Positions 32,744-42,600 of a stretch of DNA of 64,000 bases are shown piece by piece (the first letter of the stretch is position 1; each line of letters starts with the position of its first letter). The translations under genes were made by a program, and so were the position numbers. This DNA comes from Planctomycetaceae bacterium (GTDB lineage Bacteria; Planctomycetota; Planctomycetia; Planctomycetales; Planctomycetaceae), in contig JAWKUA010000009.1 in assembly GCA_041398785.1 (NCBI GenBank), positions 1 through 64,000 on the forward strand, given 5' to 3'. A model generated the notes under the pieces. That model saw only the letters and a program-made list of their open reading frames with translations, did no database searches and was not told the origin of the DNA.

Positions 32744-33484
32744 ATGAAACCAGATTTCTACCAACTGATGATGGCTGATCGGCACCACAATGAAGTGCTG
32801 CGTGCAGCGGCTGGTGTTTCCGATTTCGAATTGGAAACAGCGGCCGGGAAGATTCCAGACGATCAGATCGCGCATATCGCCATGTATGTGCTGACGCGGT
32901 GCCGGTCCGTCGGCATTCAGCAGGTGCTGATCTTCGGAGGACTGCTGACATTGTTTGAAGCGGCGGTGTCGGCCGATGACCGGCGCGAACTGTTTCAGAA
33001 CATGATTGAGGATCTGGGCATCTCTCGAACGCAGGCCTATCGCTGCCGGCTGGTGTGGTGTCGCTTCGGAGCTGAGCTGGTGGGTACGCCGCAGCTCGGG
33101 AAGTTCTTCGTGGCCGAGAGCCTGAAGATTCTGGCGGAAGATCGGTCTCCCGAACCACTGCGGAGCGAAGCTCTGGATCTGGCGCGGCAGGGTACGCCGG
33201 TGACGATCCGGGTCGCGAAGGCGCTGCAGAAGAAGCACGGCGTCGACGTCGACGACAAACGGTTGCCGGCGGAATCACGGCGGGAAACGCCGGCCCGGTC
33301 GCGGGCACGTTCTTCGCGGCCGTCGTGGCTGTTTCGCGGCAGTGTTGTCCGGATTCGGCTGGAGGCGACGACACGCAGTGAAGCCACGGGAATCGATGAA
33401 GTCATTCGGGATCTGGAAGCGGTGATCGCGGAACTGCGCCGCAGGGGAACCGGTGCCATGAACAGTGACGCGGCGGTGGCCTGA
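32744..33484 (+). CDS. Helical protein with possible DNA-binding region
   Basis: A 246-aa, mostly helical protein. The segment IEDLGISRTQAYRCRLVWCRFG looks like a helix-turn-helix. The second half is arginine-rich (RRETPARSRARSSRPSW), then LEATTRSEATGIDEVIRDLEAVIAELRRR. It could be a regulator or a relaxosome accessory factor. GAGGTCCCCAG precedes the ATG. Ends 12 bases before the next gene. Confidence 0.6.
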   Translation: MKPDFYQLMMADRHHNEVLRAAAGVSDFELETAAGKIPDDQIAHIAMYVLTRCRSVGIQQVLIFGGLLTLFEAAVSADDRRELFQNMIEDLGISRTQAYRCRLVWCRFGAELVGTPQLGKFFVAESLKILAEDRSPEPLRSEALDLARQGTPVTIRVAKALQKKHGVDVDDKRLPAESRRETPARSRARSSRPSWLFRGSVVRIRLEATTRSEATGIDEVIRDLEAVIAELRRRGTGAMNSDAAVA

Positions 33485-33496
33485 GGAGACATCACC

Positions 33497-34105
33497 ATGT
33501 TCGAAGACTTTCGGGACTTTGACGAAGCGTTTGCCGACGCGCCGGTGTCGCCGGTGTCGGCTGGCAGTTCACCGCTGCGGCGCAAGAAGACGCTCAAACA
33601 GAAGCTGGTGTTCTGTGCGGCCAACCTGATCATCATGCCGGTCATTGCCATTGTGTATGCCACGGTGATTGCGGACGGCATCCGGATGCTGATGCCGATC
33701 TTCCGCCGGAAGCTGTATCAGCTGCCGATCCCCGGAGCCGGGCTGGCGCGACAGTATGACGGCTGGGATCGCGCCGATCTGGCGATCATTGTCGCCCTGC
33801 TGCTGTTCGTGGTGGTGACGTGGGTCTGGACGAAGGTCTTCGTGCAGCTGCAGCACTACGAGTCCATGGCCATCCAGGTGCAGCGGTCACCGATCGTGTT
33901 TCGGCTGCTGGCCTTTCTGGCGGCCGTGCTGGTGATCGGCGACGCCGGCATCTTCTACGTCGGCCTGTCCAGCCAGACATCCTCCGGCTGGTCGGAATCA
34001 CCAGGCTGGGTCGTGCCGGCCGCCACGCTGATCTACTCGTGCGGACTGGCCGTCATCGGCTGGTGGCATTCGGACTATCAACACAACAGCTCACCTCTGG
34101 TCTAA
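33497..34105 (+). CDS. Multi-span membrane protein
   Basis: A 202-aa protein with about four to five hydrophobic segments (LVFCAANLIIMPVIAIVYATVIA, DLAIIVALLLFVVVTWVW, IVFRLLAFLAAVLVIGDAGIFYVGL, WVVPAATLIYSCGLAVIGWW). CTGAGGAGACATCACC before the ATG gives a good ribosome-binding site. Possible membrane partner of the downstream VirD4-like ATPase; no family recognised. Confidence 0.7.
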   Translation: MFEDFRDFDEAFADAPVSPVSAGSSPLRRKKTLKQKLVFCAANLIIMPVIAIVYATVIADGIRMLMPIFRRKLYQLPIPGAGLARQYDGWDRADLAIIVALLLFVVVTWVWTKVFVQLQHYESMAIQVQRSPIVFRLLAFLAAVLVIGDAGIFYVGLSSQTSSGWSESPGWVVPAATLIYSCGLAVIGWWHSDYQHNSSPLV

Positions 34106-34115
34106 GGAGTGATCG

Positions 34116-34811
34116 ATGAAGATGGAAGAAAGCACACTGCTGCTGGTCCTGTTTCTGATTCTGCTGCTGTGCGCCGGCTGCGTGGAATCGCCGGCGACCA
34201 CAGATGTCACACCGTTCGACGAACAGAGCGTCGACGCCTGTCTGTCGATCGTGGTCGACATGTCGGCTTCGTTCCGCGAACGCTGGGACGACCGGGCCTA
34301 CGACCTGTTCCTGGACATCTCCGAACGCTTCTTCACCGAAGCTTCGATGGGCGGTGACACGAAGCTGATCATCGGCCAGCTCAGCGGCAGCAAACAGGTG
34401 CTGCTGTTTGAAGGTCGACCGCAGGATCTGCGGCGCAAGTTCCGCGGTCCCGAGGAATTCAATCAGTTCCTGAAGGATCGCTCCGACCCGACCGGTTCGC
34501 AGGTGTTCGACGCGACTCGCCGGGCGGTGGAACACGTCGGTTCGGTGGCGGGAGTTTCTGACGACACGAAGCTGCTGACGGTGATTCTCAGCGACATGCA
34601 GGATTCGCACGGTGACCTGCAGGCTCAGGCGAAGATGATCGATTCGCTGCGGGAGTATGCCGGTCGCGGCGGGGCGCTGGCCCTGTACTTCGTTGCCGAA
34701 AGTGAAGCACCGCGGTGGCGGGCAATCCTCGACGAAGCTGCTTTCCGGCCCGGCTATTCCATCATCGAGAACGAACTGGCCGCCAGTCCGCAACTGCCGC
34801 GATTTGAATAA
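34116..34811 (+). CDS. Lipoprotein with VWA-like domain
   Basis: A 231-aa protein. LLVLFLILLLCAGC is a lipoprotein signal with lipobox ending at Cys21. The mature part has ACLSIVVDMSASFRERWDDR, a VWA-type strand with D-x-S-x-S metal site, and LLTVILSDMQDSHGDL, which fits a second metal-binding loop. AAGGAG is 6 bases before the ATG. Presumably periplasmic and metal-dependent in protein binding. Ends 14 bases before the ATPase gene. Confidence 0.75.
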   Translation: MKMEESTLLLVLFLILLLCAGCVESPATTDVTPFDEQSVDACLSIVVDMSASFRERWDDRAYDLFLDISERFFTEASMGGDTKLIIGQLSGSKQVLLFEGRPQDLRRKFRGPEEFNQFLKDRSDPTGSQVFDATRRAVEHVGSVAGVSDDTKLLTVILSDMQDSHGDLQAQAKMIDSLREYAGRGGALALYFVAESEAPRWRAILDEAAFRPGYSIIENELAASPQLPRFE

Positions 34812-34825
34812 GGGGCGATGGGAAG

Positions 34826-36388
34826 ATGACACACCGCAGGGACGGAAAACCTCTCGGTCTACTGGACGATCTGCCGCGGGGCCGCGATGCAAAGACGATC
34901 GGAACGGCTCCGCATTCGTACTTCGAAGCTCCGGAAAATCTGGCAGCGACCGAATCGCTGAAGTTCGACGCGAAGGGCAATCCGCATGCAAAACTGTTTC
35001 TGGGAGTGGTCGGCGGGAAGGTCAGCAGCGGCGGCCGAACGTCCGACGGTCGCGTGCTGCGACAGGTTTCGGGCGGCACACCGATCGGACTGTCGGACGA
35101 CCGGCATCACTGTCTGTGGGCGGGCAGCCGCGGCGGCAAGGGCCGCGCGGTGCTCGTGCCGAATCTGATTCTGCTGCCGGCGACCACCAGCCTCTGCTGC
35201 ATCGATCCCAAAGGCGATCTCGCCCGGATCACCGCGCGCTGGCGGGCTGAGGGCTTAAAGCAGCGGGTCTGCGTGCTCGATCCGTTCGGAGTTTCCGGAC
35301 CGGGAACCGCACGCTTCCGCGTGTCGTTCGATCCGCTGGCGTCGCTCGATCCGCATGACCCGAACACGTTCGTTCCAAACGCGAAACTAATCGCCGATTC
35401 GCTGATCGTCTCCGGAGACTTTAAGGATCGGCACTGGGATGACACCGCCAAGCAGGCACTGGCCGGAGTCATCTGTCACGTCGCCACACACGAACGCTAC
35501 GAAGGAATGCGCGACCTTGTCACGGTCTGGCATCTGGTGGCCGAACTGACGGCTCCGGACCCCGATGATCCCGGCCGCTACTGGCTCGAAAAGGAAATGC
35601 TGAACAACGACGCGGCCGGCGGCATGATCCGCAACGCCGCCCGACAGTTCTACGGCCGCACCGGCGGGGAGTTTTCGTCGGTGCTCAGCAACCTGAGAAA
35701 ACATCTCGACTTCCTCGGCATCCAGTGCGTGCAGAACTGCCTGACCGGGGAATCCATCAGCCTCAGGGATCTCAAACGCGGCAGCATGGCGCTGTACGTC
35801 ACGCTGCCGGCGATGCGGATGGGCGACCTCAGCGGCTGGCTGAGAATGATCGTGCAGCTGACGCTGGCGGCTCATGAAGAAGAACAGACTCAAATGGGAG
35901 GCTCGACGGTGATGGTGCTCGACGAATTTCATGTGCTCGGCCGGCTGTCCTGCCTGGAGACCGCCGCAGCGCAAATCGCGGGGCTCGGCGTAAAGCTCAT
36001 TACAGTCGCCCAGGATCTGGGTCAGATCAAAAGCAAGTATCCGAACTGGGAAACTTTCATTGGCAACGCGGCGGCGATCCAGTGCTTCGCGCTCGCCGAT
36101 CAGACCACGCTCGAATATGTGTCGAAGCGGCTGGGAGACGCTCCGACGCTGTCGCGGTCCACGAAGGCTCCGGGGTTCGACGAAGCCACCCGGCACGCGG
36201 CCACCGGCGAATCGTGGTCACTCGGCGTGCATCCGCTGCTGACGGCCGAGGAAGTCGGGCGGTATTTCGCTCGCGAAGACCACCTGCAGCGGCAACTCAT
36301 TATTCGTCCCGGCTACCGCCCGGCCGTACTGATGCGGGCCTGTTATGACCAGCACGAACTTTTCAGCGGACGCTTCGACCATGTTTAG
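34826..36388 (+). CDS. VirD4/TraG-like coupling ATPase
   Basis: A 520-aa P-loop ATPase of the type IV coupling protein class. CLWAGSRGGKGRAVLVPNLI carries the Walker A motif, SLCCIDPKGDLARI and VCVLDPFG follow as in VirD4/TraG, VMVLDEFHVLG is Walker B, and LITVAQDLGQIKSKYP is the sensor region. Coupling proteins bring DNA-relaxase complexes to a type IV secretion channel. No N-terminal membrane anchor is seen; the preceding and following membrane proteins may supply it. No relaxase is recognised nearby. The stop overlaps the next gene. Confidence 0.85.
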   Translation: MTHRRDGKPLGLLDDLPRGRDAKTIGTAPHSYFEAPENLAATESLKFDAKGNPHAKLFLGVVGGKVSSGGRTSDGRVLRQVSGGTPIGLSDDRHHCLWAGSRGGKGRAVLVPNLILLPATTSLCCIDPKGDLARITARWRAEGLKQRVCVLDPFGVSGPGTARFRVSFDPLASLDPHDPNTFVPNAKLIADSLIVSGDFKDRHWDDTAKQALAGVICHVATHERYEGMRDLVTVWHLVAELTAPDPDDPGRYWLEKEMLNNDAAGGMIRNAARQFYGRTGGEFSSVLSNLRKHLDFLGIQCVQNCLTGESISLRDLKRGSMALYVTLPAMRMGDLSGWLRMIVQLTLAAHEEEQTQMGGSTVMVLDEFHVLGRLSCLETAAAQIAGLGVKLITVAQDLGQIKSKYPNWETFIGNAAAIQCFALADQTTLEYVSKRLGDAPTLSRSTKAPGFDEATRHAATGESWSLGVHPLLTAEEVGRYFAREDHLQRQLIIRPGYRPAVLMRACYDQHELFSGRFDHV

Positions 36389-37142
36389 ACCAGGCTACAT
36401 CCAGGTAACCGCTCCCGGCCTGCCGCCGTGGCCGAAACTGTGGTACGACGAACGGAACAAGCGTGTGCTGGTCACCGCCCGGCTGCCGACCTGGCGCAGC
36501 GTGGAATGGGCGGCCCGGGCCTGTGCCCTGATCTGGATCTCGATCGCCGTCTACGCCGCCCGTTGGATGTGGCGTTTCCTGCTGAACGACTATCAGCCGG
36601 GCGAAGCCTTCATGCTGTCGGTGTTCGGCACGCTGATCCTGATCATCTTTCTGAGACCGCTGGTGCATGCTTCGATGCGGAACTTTCTGGCGCGGCAGAT
36701 CTTCTCCTCGCGGTTCACCGTCTGGTTCCGGCCCGACGCCATCGCCTTCCGCAGCCGGCTGTACGACAACGGAGTCATCCTGCGGCGCACATGGAAGGGT
36801 CAGCCCGTGCAGGGCCGGTTCGAACTGACAACCGACACGGCCGCTCAGGAACTCAATGATGACTGGGACGTTCGCAAGCGCATCCAGGGCAACTCACATC
36901 TCAAGACCGCCAGCATCCTGAGAATGATCGTGACCACCACGAACCCGCACCGCGATCTGGCACTGACCAGCCAGCCGAACTTCGTCCGCGACATCCCGCT
37001 GACGGAAATCGACACCAGCCACGCCCAGCGATTCACCATCGTGCTGTCCGCCGCCGCATCGCTGACCAGTCAGCCACCAAAGTCGAAACAGCGCACTTCC
37101 CACGGCGTCGACATCGACGCGCCGCGTACCGACCCGGCGTAA
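36381..37142 (+). CDS. Membrane protein coupled to the VirD4-like ATPase
   Basis: A 253-aa protein (MFRPGYIQVTAPGLPPWPK...) with two membrane helices (ACALIWISIAVYAARWMWRF, AFMLSVFGTLILIIFL) and a cytoplasmic C-terminal domain of about 140 residues. Its start lies inside the ATPase gene, so the two are translationally coupled. An in-frame ATG at 36345 is possible but would extend the overlap. Perhaps the membrane anchor of the ATPase. Confidence 0.65.
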   Translation: MFRPGYIQVTAPGLPPWPKLWYDERNKRVLVTARLPTWRSVEWAARACALIWISIAVYAARWMWRFLLNDYQPGEAFMLSVFGTLILIIFLRPLVHASMRNFLARQIFSSRFTVWFRPDAIAFRSRLYDNGVILRRTWKGQPVQGRFELTTDTAAQELNDDWDVRKRIQGNSHLKTASILRMIVTTTNPHRDLALTSQPNFVRDIPLTEIDTSHAQRFTIVLSAAASLTSQPPKSKQRTSHGVDIDAPRTDPA

Positions 37143-37219
37143 CTCCGCCGAGCTTCCCGTCACCCCTCACCCGCAACCGCGCCCACCGTGCGCGCGGGCC
37201 ATGGGGCCATAGGAAAAGG

Positions 37220-37774
37220 ATGAGTTCCATGAACCTGACCACCATGATTCTGCTGTCGCTGAGCGTCTCGGTCGACGTGCTGGCCCTGGCCACCGCCCTC
37301 GCCCTCCGCCGCCCGCCCCCGTCCCTTTCCCATTGCCTCGTCTGCATCACCCTCTGGTCAGCCACCGCCACCACCATGCTGCTGACCGGCTGGCTGGCGG
37401 GAGACATGCTCCTCACCGAATGGCTGGCAGAACACCGGTGGCTGGCCGGTGCCGGACTGGTGTGGATCGGCCTGCAGATGATCTTCGCCAGCGGATCTCC
37501 GCGGACCTCCGGAAGCGGCGGCCCGATTTCCATAGCGGGCTGCCTGGTTCACGGCCTGCTCGTCAGCATCGACACCTGCGTGCTGGGAGCCGCCCTGGCG
37601 ATGAAGCGCCTGCCAATCCTCCAGCTGGCCATCATCGTGTCCTTCGTAACAGCCACCGTCACTCTGCTGGGCTTCGGCTTCGCCCGCCACTTCCAACAAA
37701 CCACCGGCCGCGCCGCCGAAATCGCCGCGGGCGTGTTCCTGCTGGCAGTCGGCGGATGGCACTTCTGGGTCTGA
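37220..37774 (+). CDS. MntP-like manganese efflux family protein
   Basis: A 184-aa, six-helix membrane protein made of two related halves. SLSVSVDVLALATALAL and LLVSIDTCVLGAALAM are the paired S-x-D helices of the MntP (DUF204) family, whose conserved Asp residues bind Mn2+. Substrate here is inferred only. Start ATG 37220, or ATG 37229. Why an ion exporter sits in this cluster is unclear; it may be cargo. Confidence 0.65.
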   Translation: MSSMNLTTMILLSLSVSVDVLALATALALRRPPPSLSHCLVCITLWSATATTMLLTGWLAGDMLLTEWLAEHRWLAGAGLVWIGLQMIFASGSPRTSGSGGPISIAGCLVHGLLVSIDTCVLGAALAMKRLPILQLAIIVSFVTATVTLLGFGFARHFQQTTGRAAEIAAGVFLLAVGGWHFWV

Positions 37775-37835
37775 TGGACCGGGACACGACCGAACCGGCA
37801 CGACTGCAACGATTCAACACGAGGAGTTCCCGGTG

Positions 37836-38102
37836 ATGGACATGATGAATAACGACGACTCCGTCGAGGTGCTGCCGCAACTGCTGAGCAAGTCAACGGT
37901 CTGCCAGCTTCTGGACGGTGTGACGACAAAGCACGTCGAGAACCTTGTCCGTTCCGGGCGCATGCCCGAACCGGTCTATCTCGGCCGCAGTCCCCGCTGG
38001 AACAGATCGCGACTCATGGACTGGATTGCCTCGGGATGTCCGATCGTTGATGTGAACAAGCACGCGTCGTGGCAGGCGGAAAAGTCCGCCCCGACTCATT
38101 GA
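37836..38102 (+). CDS. Excisionase-like helix-turn-helix protein
   Basis: An 88-aa MerR/AlpA-type HTH protein: LLSKSTVCQLLDGVTTKHVENLVRSGRMPEPVYLGRSPRWNRSRLMDWIASG. AlpA/Xis-like proteins help the integrase in excision. GAGGAG is about 9 bases before the ATG at 37836. It stands 131 bases upstream of the integrase gene, the usual place for a recombination directionality factor. Confidence 0.8.
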   Translation: MDMMNNDDSVEVLPQLLSKSTVCQLLDGVTTKHVENLVRSGRMPEPVYLGRSPRWNRSRLMDWIASGCPIVDVNKHASWQAEKSAPTH

Positions 38103-38233
38103 GTGTGGAAGTCGTCACACAGGGCTCATACGATGGAAGCCGCGGGATAGGGTCGCTCCCGAAAACCGGTTTCCATCACCGGCTTCCCGCAACTGTTTAC
38201 CAAGGTGGAATCACTTCTGATGGAGAGTGTTCA

Positions 38234-39580
38234 ATGGCGAGCGTAACGAAAGACTCCAGGGGTTACCGCGTCTTCTTTGTGTCCCCTGAGGGTAAGCGCA
38301 GGTCGATTCGCCTCAGCGGGTTCAGCAAGGCACAGGCCCTGCAGATCGGCAGGCATGTCGATGAACTGGTGATGGCAGGCACATCGGCGCAGCCGATCGG
38401 CCGACAAACGGCACTGTGGCTCAGTGAGATCGGCGACAGGCTGCACGACAAGCTGGCTTCGGCCGGGCTGGTTGAAAGTCGCACACGGGCCGCCGAATCA
38501 GCGCCCGCGCTGCTGATGGACTTTGTGGAGAGCTTTATCGCTGACGGCAAGACCGCACAGGGCCTGCCCGCTGCAAAGATGACCATCGCGAAATGGAAAA
38601 CCGTTCGCGGTCATCTGCGGTCACACATCGGAAACCGCGATATCACGTCGATCGCGCGGCAGGATGCGCGGCAGTTTCGGCGGGCACTCGAGCGTCACCG
38701 GTTCGCAAGGACGAAGACGAACCCGGAAGGCAGGCCGCTGTCAGAAAACGCCATCCGAAAGATCATCGGAACGACGAAAGTGATATTCAATGCGGCGCGG
38801 CGGCTGGGACTGATTGAACACAACCCGTTTGAGTTTGAAGTCTCCAGTGTTCGGCCAAACCGGAGCAGAGACTTCTTCGTGACAAGTGACATGGCTGCAA
38901 AGATTCTGGACGCCTGCCCGGACGCTCAGTGGCGGGTCATGTTTGCGCTCTGGCGGCTGGCCGGACTGCGAAAGATGGAGATCTTCGACCTGGGATGGGA
39001 TGACATCCTGTGGGACCGGGGCCGCATCCTGGTAACGTCGTCGAAGACCGCCCACCATGACGGCAAAGGCAGCCGTTTCGTTCCGATCGGCGGCGTGCTG
39101 CCGTATCTGCAGGTCGCCTCCCGGACAGCCCCCGAAGGATCGGAGAACGTTGTCACCCGGTTCGCCCGGTCAAACAGCAATCTCGATAAGCCGATGAAAC
39201 AGATCATCGAACGAGCGGGACTGAATCCGTGGCCAAAGCTGTTCAACAACCTTCGTTCCAGTTGCGAAACCGAATGGCTGGACGCGGGAATTCCGGCCCA
39301 CGTTGTCGCCAACTGGCTGGGGCACAGCGTGAAGGTTCAGAACGACAACTACGCACAGGTGGATGACCACCACTTTGACAGGTTCAACGCCGCAGCAGGC
39401 TCTCAGGTGGTGCGCCAGGTGGTGCAGTACACACGCGAACTGAGGGAAACCGGCGAAACCGAAACAAACGATGGCCGCGAAAAACCAAGTGTTTTTCGCG
39501 GCCATTCGCATGAGTTACCACCCAAGGGCAACCGCCGATTGGTCCCAACAGGACTCGAACCTGTGACCTTTCGGATGTGA
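38234..39580 (+). CDS. int: Tyrosine recombinase (integrase)
   Basis: A 448-aa site-specific recombinase. The core-binding domain lies about 90-190. The catalytic domain has LAGLRKMEIFDLGW (Arg I), a beta-hairpin with SSKTAHHDGKGSR, NNLRSSCETEW (box II, with Asn in place of the usual His before Arg), NWLGHSVKVQNDNYAQV (His and nucleophile Tyr). ATG 38234 follows GGAGAG. The last 13 codons lie within the tRNA-Val gene and read VPTGLEPVTFRM, which is the mark of an integrase abutting its own att site. Confidence 0.92.
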   Translation: MASVTKDSRGYRVFFVSPEGKRRSIRLSGFSKAQALQIGRHVDELVMAGTSAQPIGRQTALWLSEIGDRLHDKLASAGLVESRTRAAESAPALLMDFVESFIADGKTAQGLPAAKMTIAKWKTVRGHLRSHIGNRDITSIARQDARQFRRALERHRFARTKTNPEGRPLSENAIRKIIGTTKVIFNAARRLGLIEHNPFEFEVSSVRPNRSRDFFVTSDMAAKILDACPDAQWRVMFALWRLAGLRKMEIFDLGWDDILWDRGRILVTSSKTAHHDGKGSRFVPIGGVLPYLQVASRTAPEGSENVVTRFARSNSNLDKPMKQIIERAGLNPWPKLFNNLRSSCETEWLDAGIPAHVVANWLGHSVKVQNDNYAQVDDHHFDRFNAAAGSQVVRQVVQYTRELRETGETETNDGREKPSVFRGHSHELPPKGNRRLVPTGLEPVTFRM

Positions 39581-39613
39581 ACCGAACGCTCTAACCAACT
39601 GAGCCATGGGACC
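39540..39613 (-). tRNA. tRNA-Val (anticodon CAC), element integration site
   Basis: A complete cloverleaf on the minus strand: acceptor GGTCCCA with TGGGACC, D-arm GCTC...GAGC, anticodon stem TTCGG/CCGAA with loop TTCACAT (anticodon CAC, Val codon GTG), T-arm CACAGG-TTCGAGT-CCTGT, discriminator A. CCA is not encoded. The 3' half overlaps the integrase C-terminal codons, so this end is the att junction that regenerates the tRNA. Confidence 0.95.
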
Positions 39614-39659
39614 GGCGTGGTGAGTTTTAGTCGGTTGGGCCGATGCCTTCAAGAACCCG

Positions 39660-42600
39660 CTAATTTGTCAGTGGGTTGCCGACGGAAGGGATGGCCGATG
39701 AGTCGGATCGGAACGTTGTCCAGAATCGGCGAGACGGCATTGTTCTTGTCTGGTATTCGTTCAGCCACTGAACGTAGTCGGGAGTCTGCGGCGGTGAGTC
39801 GTCCGCGGCAAACGGGTAGCTGGTCATGGCTTTGAACGGATACGGTTCGCTGGACTGGCCGTAGATCGTGCCCAGGTTCGCGTCCTTGTCGTAGCCGACA
39901 TTGCGAAGGACGAAGTCTCGGGTCCAGCCGGCGGGCGGCGGAGTTTCCGGAACGGCGAATGAAACTGTCATTTCGTCTCCGGCCCCCATCACAACCATCG
40001 TATCATCGTGGTCGATCAGAAGCGGAGCGACCTGGCCGTAGCGCGTGAAGCGACCGGACATCGCGGGCCACGCCGGTTCGCTGATGACAGCGTCGTAGTC
40101 GTAGCCTTCGGGAGCCCGGCCGTTGCGGAACAGAGCATTGTCGCCGTACGTTCGGCGACTGAAGCCTCGATAGTGCAAGTCGGCATCAACCAGCGGGCAG
40201 TCGTGAGCGACCGTCGGCGCATCCGGTTCGTCCACGGTGAAGAACGCCTGATCCCAGTAAAGTTCCATGCTGGAGCGAATACGGAATTTCGTTGTGTCGG
40301 CATCGACGACGTCCGACAGGTCGATGACCATGGCCTTGGTTTTTCCGCTGGGAAAGCCGATGAATGGCAGGGCCGTCTTCCAGCCGCCGTGTCCGTCCGG
40401 AACTTCGATCAGCGGCGGCAGCGGGGGCTGCAGGTCCGCATTTTGTTCGATAGCGAAGTTCAGCGACGTGTCCGTCGGGAAGACCCAGCCTATCAGGAAC
40501 AGCCGCACTGAACCGGTCGCCGTCGCTTCCGTGCCGTCGGTGGACGTGTCCGGTATCGCCGACGATCCCAGATCGAATTCCATCGTCCATTCATCGACCA
40601 GGCCCTGCATGACGCGAGCCTGAAACGCCTGGACGTAGTCGCCATCCTGAGAAGTCAGTCCTGGTAACAGATCGTTGCCGCGGCCGTCAGTGATGCTGAC
40701 GGGCAGGAGCGGCTTACGAACGGTGTGAATGCGGTGTTCGGCCAGTTGCGGCGGACCGACCTTTTCATTTGTGAAGATGTCGACGTCCGCCGGATGATCG
40801 ATGGCCGTCAGTTCCACCTGATCGAAGTATGCAGCCTCCCACAATTCCTCAGTCAGTTGCAGCATGTAGCGTCCGTTATTTTCAACAAGAGAACTGCCGG
40901 GAATCAGCAGGTTCTCCCATTCGCGCGTGGGAGCCAGTTCGCCGCTGGCCTGGACGAGACCCAATGGCGCGGCCCACAGACAGTCGCTGAAGAACTCGAA
41001 CCTTTCGCCGGTCCAGGTGTAGATGTAGGGACATGACGTATGAAGGATCTGAGGCGCCAGAATCCCGAGTTTCGCCGTCAGCAGTTCCGGGACAGTGATG
41101 TTCTGCGGAATGCCGTCCGTCCAGATCACGCGAATCGCATCAGGGTGACTGCAGGTTCCGAGGCCGATGTGCAGCTTCGGTTCGTTGATGACATGTGCCT
41201 GATAATCACTGCCGCAGCGAACTTCGATCACGGCTCCCGTGGCGTGAAGATTCGCACGCTGCGATTGAACCTGCGGGTCGTCCGGTTTTGCACGGCAGAC
41301 AACAGTGATCCACTGGTTTGTATTGCCGCCGTCGTTGAGCAGGACAGATGCACCGGTGGAACTGCCGGACGCGCCGGCGACGATGATGTCCAGGTCACCG
41401 TCGTCGTCGAAATCGGTGGCGGTGACATCGCTGATGCTTTGAAGCGCCGGGCAAAGGGAACTCAGGTCTTCGAACGTGCCGTCGCCGTGGCTTCGAAAAA
41501 TCTTCACGCCATCGTCCGACCATGCGATCAGGTCGGATCGTCCGTCGTTGTCGATGTCGGCGGTTTGAACTCCGACCATTGCGGACTCCGTCAGCCGAGT
41601 TGTCTTCAATTCGGCCAGCGGCGAACCGGCTCCGCCGCGAACGAGTGTCACCGTCAGGCCGCCTGGCCCGGCTGCTGCGACGTCCCAGCCCTGACGATTG
41701 TCAAACTGCCCGACCGCGAGCCCTGTTGCTCCGGCAATGCCGTCGAGTCCCGTGCCGGAGGTCTGCCAGCGAAATCTGGCGTGCATCATGTTTTCAACCA
41801 GACCACCCTTTGCAGAAGGATCGGCGGGCGCCGCGATGACATCCATTGCCACGTTCCGATCCCAGTCGACTCCTGCCAGGGCGGTGACCGGTTCCGCGGG
41901 CAATGCCGCGTTCGGCTTTAAATCGGCAAAGTTTGTTCGGTCAAGATTCTGCCACAGAGTGACGCCGGCGGCCGTGCCGAAGACGAGGTCGAGGTCACCG
42001 TCCGCATCCAGATCGGCGGCGGTTGCAGTTCGGACATCGGGAACGTCGGACGTTTGTGGCAGCGGTGTCAGGTGTCGCCGGCCCGATTCATCAGTTTCGT
42101 TTCGAAAGACGCGGACACCGGCATCCGTCCACAGCACGACATCAAAATCTGCGTCGTACCAGCGGCGTTCGCCGGCGGGATCGCTGACGATCTTCTGATC
42201 ACCGTCCCGGTCACGCAGCAGCCGCGGGCTTTTCAGTTCGGACACGTTGCGATCGTCGTCGCGGTCGATATCGGCCAGCAGGAAACCGCGAGCCGGCGGC
42301 GTGTCAAGGGGAGCCGACAGCAGCAGTGTCCACGCGGCCTGAAGATCTTCGCCGCGCGACCAGACTTCGAACCGGCCATCGCGTATCACAATCAGGTCAT
42401 CGAAGCCGTTCAGGTCAAAGTCCAGGCATTGCAACTGAGTAACTCCCGATGGCAGGCCTTCGATCGCCGCCTGAGTGAACGACTTCACGACGGTCTCGGG
42501 AACGGCAGCGTCGTCGAGTGCTCCGGCTTCGCGAGCGGCGGCCATGAAGTCGTCGTCGAAATCGAGCAGCACGTATTCCAGCAGGTGCCGATCGACTCGA

